64,000 bases of DNA from Methylobacterium hispanicum. GTDB taxonomy: Bacteria > Pseudomonadota > Alphaproteobacteria > Rhizobiales > Beijerinckiaceae. The DNA lies in contig NZ_BPQO01000005.1 of assembly GCF_022179285.1 (NCBI RefSeq), positions 186,001 through 250,000 on the forward strand, written 5' to 3'. Positions 60,311 to 64,000 of this stretch are shown here, one piece after another. Both the position numbers and the translations under genes were made by a program. The notes beneath the pieces were generated by a model. It did not search any database. It saw only the letters and a program-made list of their open reading frames with translations, and was not told where the DNA came from. Positions within the stretch are counted from its first letter, which is position 1. The number at the start of each line of letters is the position of its first letter.

Positions 60311-61855
60311 TCAGATCCGCGTGCGCGGATCGACCCCCGCATCGATCTCGGCGGGGCTCGGGGCCCGGCCCTCGCCCAGGAGGTGCAGGAAGGCCGTGAA
60401 CTCGGAGTTGCGGCCGATGCTGCAGGCCGCCGTCACGCGCTCGCCACGGACGTAGTAGGCGATGAAGTCGAGTTCGTCCGGGCTGCCGCGCAGGACGATG
60501 CGGTCGAAGCCGGGGGCATAGCCGCCGTAGTCGAGCCGCTTGTCGCCCTGGTTCGACCAGAAGAACGGCGCGCCGGCAAAAGGCCCCGTCTCGTTCAGGA
60601 TCTGGCGGGCGATGTGCGTGCCGTGCTGCTGGGCGAGGCGCCAGTGCTCGATCCGCGCGGTCTCGCCGCTCGCCCGCTCGGGGAAGGCCGCGATGTCGCC
60701 CGCGAGCCAGACGTTCTCGGCCAGGCGCAGGGCCGAATCGACCGCGACGCCCCCATCCTCGCGCACCGAGGCGCCCGCGACCGCACCCGTCTCGGGCGCC
60801 GCGCCCGCGCCGATCAGCACGATATCGGCGGGCAGGCGCTCGCCCGCCTCGGTCTCGACAGCCTCGACGCGGGCGGCTCCGGCAATGCGCGCGACCTTCC
60901 CTTGCGCGAAGTGCACGCCGTTGCCCGCGTGGTAGCGCTTCAGCGCGGCGCCCACCGCCTCGCCGAACCGCTTGGCGAAGGGCACCGCCTCGCGGGCCAG
61001 CACGGTCACGTCGAGGCCCCGCTTCGTCAGGAAGGCCGCGGCTTCCAGGCCGATGAAGCCCGCTCCGATCACCACGACGCGCTTCGCGTCCTCGGCCGCG
61101 GCGCTGAGATGCACGGCATCGTCCAGGCTGCGCAGGGTGTGGACGCCGTCGAGATCGGCGCCGGGGAAGTCCGGCACCACCGCACGGCTGCCGGTGGCGA
61201 TCACCAGCGCATCGCCCGTGAGCGCGCGCCCGTCCTCCAGGGTGACGCGGCGCGCCTCCGGCTCGATCCGCGCCACCGTCCCGTGCACCGGCTCAATCCG
61301 GTGGGCGGCGTAGAAGTCGGGTTCGAGCAGCGTCTTCTCGGCGGGCGTGGGCTTGGCCAGGAACTGCTTCGAGAGCTTGGTGCGGTCGTAGGGCGGGTGC
61401 GCCTCGCGGCCGACCATCGTGATCGCGCCCGCGAAACCGAGGCGGCGCAGGCTCGTCGCGCAGGCGACCGCGGCGGCACCCGTGCCGACCACGAGGACGC
61501 GCGTCTCGGGGTCCCGCGGGGCCGGAATGGGATGGGCGAGCGGCTCCAGCGTCGCCACCACCGCGTCGCCCTCGATGCGGACGGGGTAGCGCGTCAGCGC
61601 CTCGAGCGCGGGCGGCTCCTCCAGACCGCCGTCGGAGAGGGCGAAGGCAGCCTTGTGCCAGGGGCAGTAGAGCCGGCCGCCGCAGATCTCGCCCTTGGCG
61701 AGCGGCGCGCCGAGATGCGGGCACTTGGCCTGGAAGGCACGAACGCCCGAGGCGTCGCGCACGAGGAGCACCTTGGCCTCGCCCGAGGCCGCCTCGACCA
61801 TGCCGCCGAGGGGAATCGCCTCGAGCGGGTGACGGATCTCGGTCGCCTCGGCCAT
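60311..61855 (-). CDS. Rieske-domain FAD-dependent NAD(P)H oxidoreductase (AIFM3-like)
   Basis: This 514-residue flavoprotein has an N-terminal Rieske [2Fe-2S] domain with ligands Cys45/His47 (KCPHLGAPL) and Cys64/His67 (YCPWHKAA). The FAD/NAD(P)H oxidoreductase core follows with VLVVGTGAAAVACATSL and VVVIGAGFIGLEAAAFL. A reductase C-terminal domain ends the protein (RNSEFTAFLHLLG). The layout matches AIFM3/AifL-like proteins, which couple NAD(P)H oxidation to an iron-sulfur carrier. The ATG at 61855 gives a start right at the Rieske domain. No partner monooxygenase is adjacent. It sits upstream of nothing on its strand except the lipid A genes about 95 bp away. Confidence 0.9.
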   Translation of the reverse strand: MAEATEIRHPLEAIPLGGMVEAASGEAKVLLVRDASGVRAFQAKCPHLGAPLAKGEICGGRLYCPWHKAAFALSDGGLEEPPALEALTRYPVRIEGDAVVATLEPLAHPIPAPRDPETRVLVVGTGAAAVACATSLRRLGFAGAITMVGREAHPPYDRTKLSKQFLAKPTPAEKTLLEPDFYAAHRIEPVHGTVARIEPEARRVTLEDGRALTGDALVIATGSRAVVPDFPGADLDGVHTLRSLDDAVHLSAAAEDAKRVVVIGAGFIGLEAAAFLTKRGLDVTVLAREAVPFAKRFGEAVGAALKRYHAGNGVHFAQGKVARIAGAARVEAVETEAGERLPADIVLIGAGAAPETGAVAGASVREDGGVAVDSALRLAENVWLAGDIAAFPERASGETARIEHWRLAQQHGTHIARQILNETGPFAGAPFFWSNQGDKRLDYGGYAPGFDRIVLRGSPDELDFIAYYVRGERVTAACSIGRNSEFTAFLHLLGEGRAPSPAEIDAGVDPRTRI

Positions 61856-61949
61856 GCTCGTCCCCGCTCGCTCGTCGCGGGCCGCGCCCGCACACGGCGA
61901 CACAAGTCGCGAGCGGCGCGAAGGCTCCGGGGCGCGGTGCCACGCCCCG

Positions 61950-63104
61950 TCAGCGATCGGCGCCGCGCGCCGCCGCGAGCACGATCTCGGCGGCGCGCTC
62001 GCTCGGGGCGGCCCCGTCGGGCAGGCGCATCAGGTCGTCGAGGCGGGCGAGCGCCGCGCCCTGCGCGTCCCGGGCCGGGCCACCCGCCAGCAGGGGCCCG
62101 AGCGCGCCCGCGAGGTTCGCGGCCGTGCAGTCGGCCTGGATGAATTCCGGCATCGCGTTCGTGCCGAGGATCAGGTTCGGCAGCACGATGGTCGGCACCT
62201 GGATCAGGCGCCGGCCGATGAACTCCTCGACGCGCGAGACCCGGTAGGCCACCACCATCGGCACGCCTGCGAGCGCGAGTTCCAGCGTGACGGTTCCGGA
62301 TGCCGCGAGCGCCGCGCGGGCGCGCCGGAACAGGGCGTGCTTGGCCTCCTCGCCGGAGACGATCCGCACCGGCAGGTCCCAAGCGGCGGCGAGCGCCTCG
62401 ATCCGGGCGCGGTGGCGGGTGACGGCCGGCAGCACCGCCTCGAAGGCCGGCCCGTCCTTGAGGCGCGCCAGGGTCTCGCCGAAGACCGGCATCAGCCGGT
62501 CGATCTCGGAGCGGCGCGAACCCGGCAGCACCGCCAGCGTGAAGGGCGCGGCCACGCGGGCCAGCGCCTCCGCCGGGTCGGGGCGGAAGGCAGCGAGGCG
62601 CTCGATCAGCGGGTGGCCCACATAGGTGCAGGCGGGGCCGCCGAGGCGGCGGTGCGCCTCGGGCTCGAAGGGCAGCAGCGCCAGGACGTGGTCGATGAAG
62701 GCGCGCATGCCCTTTGCCCGCCAGGGCCGCCAGGCCCAGACGCTCGGCGAGACGTAGTCCACGACCGGCAGGTCCGGCAGGCGCTTGCGCACCCGCGAGG
62801 CGACCGCGTGGGTGAAGCCCGGACTGTCGATGATGACGAGCACGTCGGGACGGGCGGCCACCACGTCGTCCACGGTCTCCCGGATGCGGCGCAGCAGCGT
62901 GCGGGCGCGGGCGAGCACCGGCAGGTAGCCCATCACCGCGACGTCATCGAGGGGGAAGAGCGAGGGGAAGCCCTCCGCCGCCATCGCCTCGCCGCCGACG
63001 CCGCCGAGGACGAGCGGCCCCGGCACCCGGGCGCGCAGCGCCGGGATCAGCTTGGCGCCGAGCTGGTCGCCCGAATCCTCGCCCGCCACGAGCCAGATCT
63101 TCAC
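61950..63104 (-). CDS. lpxB: lipid-A-disaccharide synthase
   Basis: This 384-residue GT-B glycosyltransferase joins UDP-2,3-diacylglucosamine and lipid X to make the lipid A disaccharide. Conserved parts include WLVAGEDSGDQLGAKLI at the N-terminus, IIDSPGFTHAVASRVRKR, DYVSPSVWAWRPWRAK and CTYVGHPLIERL, then VLPGSRRSEI in the UDP-binding half. The ATG overlaps the lpxI stop (ATGA). It acts with LpxI just upstream at the inner-membrane surface. Confidence 0.97.
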   Translation of the reverse strand: MKIWLVAGEDSGDQLGAKLIPALRARVPGPLVLGGVGGEAMAAEGFPSLFPLDDVAVMGYLPVLARARTLLRRIRETVDDVVAARPDVLVIIDSPGFTHAVASRVRKRLPDLPVVDYVSPSVWAWRPWRAKGMRAFIDHVLALLPFEPEAHRRLGGPACTYVGHPLIERLAAFRPDPAEALARVAAPFTLAVLPGSRRSEIDRLMPVFGETLARLKDGPAFEAVLPAVTRHRARIEALAAAWDLPVRIVSGEEAKHALFRRARAALAASGTVTLELALAGVPMVVAYRVSRVEEFIGRRLIQVPTIVLPNLILGTNAMPEFIQADCTAANLAGALGPLLAGGPARDAQGAALARLDDLMRLPDGAAPSERAAEIVLAAARGADR

Positions 63105-63949
63105 GGGACGCCCTCCAGGCCGACGAGGAAGAGGCCCCTGCGGTCGGCCTCCGCGACGGTCGCGGCCCGGTCGATCAGTAGCGTGCGGCCGGCCTCGACG
63201 GCGATTCCAGCGCAGCCCGCGGCGGCGGCGTTGCGCACCGTGCGGGGCCCGACCGCCGGCAGGTCGATGCGCAGGTCCTGGCCGGTCTTGGCGAGCTTCA
63301 CCAGCACGGTCCCGGGCGCGGGGCGGCCGCGGCCGAAGGGTCGTCGCCCGAGGGCGCGGGCGCGGGCGAGCATCCGGTCGGTGCCCTCGGGGCCCTCAAC
63401 CGCGAGAATGCGCTCGGCGGCGGCGACCGCCGCCTGCCCCACGTCGTAGGGCGAGAGGGCGCCGAGCAGCGCCCGGCCGGCCCGGATCGAGGCCTCGGCC
63501 TCGGCGTCCGGCGCGTGGCGGCCGAGGCGGCCCGCCGGGCTCAGGAGATCGGGCGCGGCCTCGTGAACGCCGAGCACCCGGTGGCCGTTCTCCTCCAGGA
63601 GGGCGAGCACGGCCCGCAGCAGCCGGTCGTCGCCCCCGCCCGCGATGGCGCGGAGCGCCGCGCGGTTGCGCAAGGCCGCGCCCGCGTTGAGGAGGGCGGC
63701 CGGGCTCGGACGCGAGACGCCGCCGGCCGGGATCACCACGGCCGGACCCCAATCCTTCAGAATCGCGAGCGTCGCGCCGACGTCGAGCAGATCCACCGTG
63801 GCGTCGGCCCGTGCGCGCAGGCGTCGCTCGGTGAAGCCGCGCACGGCCAGGACCTTGTGGGCATGGCCGGCCCGCTCGAGCGAGCCGGCGACCAGATCGG
63901 GCAGGCGCCCCGCCCCGGCGACGAGGACCAGGGTGCCGCTGTCGGGCAT
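63101..63949 (-). CDS. lpxI: UDP-2,3-diacylglucosamine pyrophosphatase LpxI
   Basis: This 282-residue enzyme hydrolyses UDP-2,3-diacylglucosamine to lipid X; it replaces LpxH in many alphaproteobacteria. It starts at an ATG giving MPDSGTLVLVAGAGRLPDLV; conserved segments GVSRPSPAALLNAGAALRNR, FLLDRAATVAEADR-like LLIDRAATVAEADRRGLF and VGLEGVP end the protein. Its stop overlaps lpxB by 4 bp. The known order lpxD-fabZ-lpxA-lpxI-lpxB agrees with the trace of lpxA at the window edge. Confidence 0.95.
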   Translation of the reverse strand: MPDSGTLVLVAGAGRLPDLVAGSLERAGHAHKVLAVRGFTERRLRARADATVDLLDVGATLAILKDWGPAVVIPAGGVSRPSPAALLNAGAALRNRAALRAIAGGGDDRLLRAVLALLEENGHRVLGVHEAAPDLLSPAGRLGRHAPDAEAEASIRAGRALLGALSPYDVGQAAVAAAERILAVEGPEGTDRMLARARALGRRPFGRGRPAPGTVLVKLAKTGQDLRIDLPAVGPRTVRNAAAAGCAGIAVEAGRTLLIDRAATVAEADRRGLFLVGLEGVP

Positions 63950-63954
63950 GAGGC

Positions 63955-64000
63955 TCAGGCCGCGCTCGCAGGCGTCGGCGCCTCGCGCGGCGTGCAGATC
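63955..64000 (-). CDS. lpxA: probable 3' end of lpxA (window edge)
   Basis: The last 14 codons read ICTPREAPTPASAA before a TGA at 63955-63957, with no room for more. It ends 6 bp before lpxI on the same strand, the expected place of UDP-N-acetylglucosamine acyltransferase in alphaproteobacteria. The short tail is compatible with an LpxA C-terminus but cannot be proved from this window. Confidence 0.45.
   Translation of the reverse strand, partial: ICTPREAPTPASAA

Overview
The window is a 64 kb piece of a very GC-rich (about 70%) alphaproteobacterial chromosome, most likely Rhizobiales and probably Methylobacterium-like. Support: divK-pleD, EipB and DUF3572 proteins, the (lpxA)-lpxI-lpxB order, a fused FruB phosphotransferase, frequent GTG starts and dense operons. 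The genus is an inference from gene content and composition. I saw no rRNA, tRNA, CRISPR array, transposase, phage gene or origin.

Layout. 1-5.6 kb: a DctA-type carboxylate symporter (cut by the window edge), two 2-hydroxyacid dehydrogenases resembling the 3-sulfolactate racemising pair SlcC/ComC, a GntR regulator and a UPF0324 (SuyZ/YeiH-type) exporter; together these look like part of a sulfolactate catabolic locus. 5.7-7.8 kb: a siderophore-iron module (FhuF reductase plus MFS importer). 8.2-9.1 kb: a degenerate receiver protein and a small membrane protein. 9.1-17.3 kb: a fructose PTS locus (LacI/FruR-like repressor, fruB IIA-HPr-EI fusion, fruK, fruA, OprB-like porin) with a perfect 24-bp operator. 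17.3-20.0 kb: a three-gene P450 electron-transfer operon (ferredoxin, reductase, P450). 20-30.5 kb: housekeeping (guaA, an RsmB-like RNA methyltransferase, panE-like, guaB), a VapC-type toxin pair, lipoproteins and a DHA2 efflux pump. 30.5-36.4 kb: DoxX, Bcr/CflA efflux, a YqaE-like peptide, an L,D-transpeptidase and accA coupled to a DUF1796 gene. 36.6-41.5 kb: the divK-pleD cell-cycle pair, EipB and small envelope proteins. 41.8-44.1 kb: a LuxR-type regulator coupled to a secreted beta-helix protein. 44.5-49.6 kb: a coiled-coil membrane protein, an acyltransferase 3, a HAD-UbiA fusion with GtrA, and a short CelD-like protein. 49.7-55.5 kb: a minus-strand operon larC-larE-larB-aldo/keto reductase-hupE-cobW for nickel-pincer cofactor synthesis and nickel handling, without larA. 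55.7-64 kb: a gamma-glutamyltransferase, an isolated Wadjet JetA-like protein, a periplasmic FKBP, small proteins, a Rieske-type FAD oxidoreductase and the lipid A genes lpxI-lpxB, with what looks like the last codons of lpxA at the edge.

Two observations stand out. First, a dispersed composite inverted-repeat family has three full copies and one partial copy. Each full copy has 15-bp arms separated by exactly 59 bp, and the copies sit mostly between convergent genes. Second, the larCEB operon lacks the racemase larA and instead carries a Tat-exported aldo/keto reductase, a nickel permease and a COG0523 GTPase. The orphan JetA and the HAD-UbiA fusion are further candidates for follow-up.
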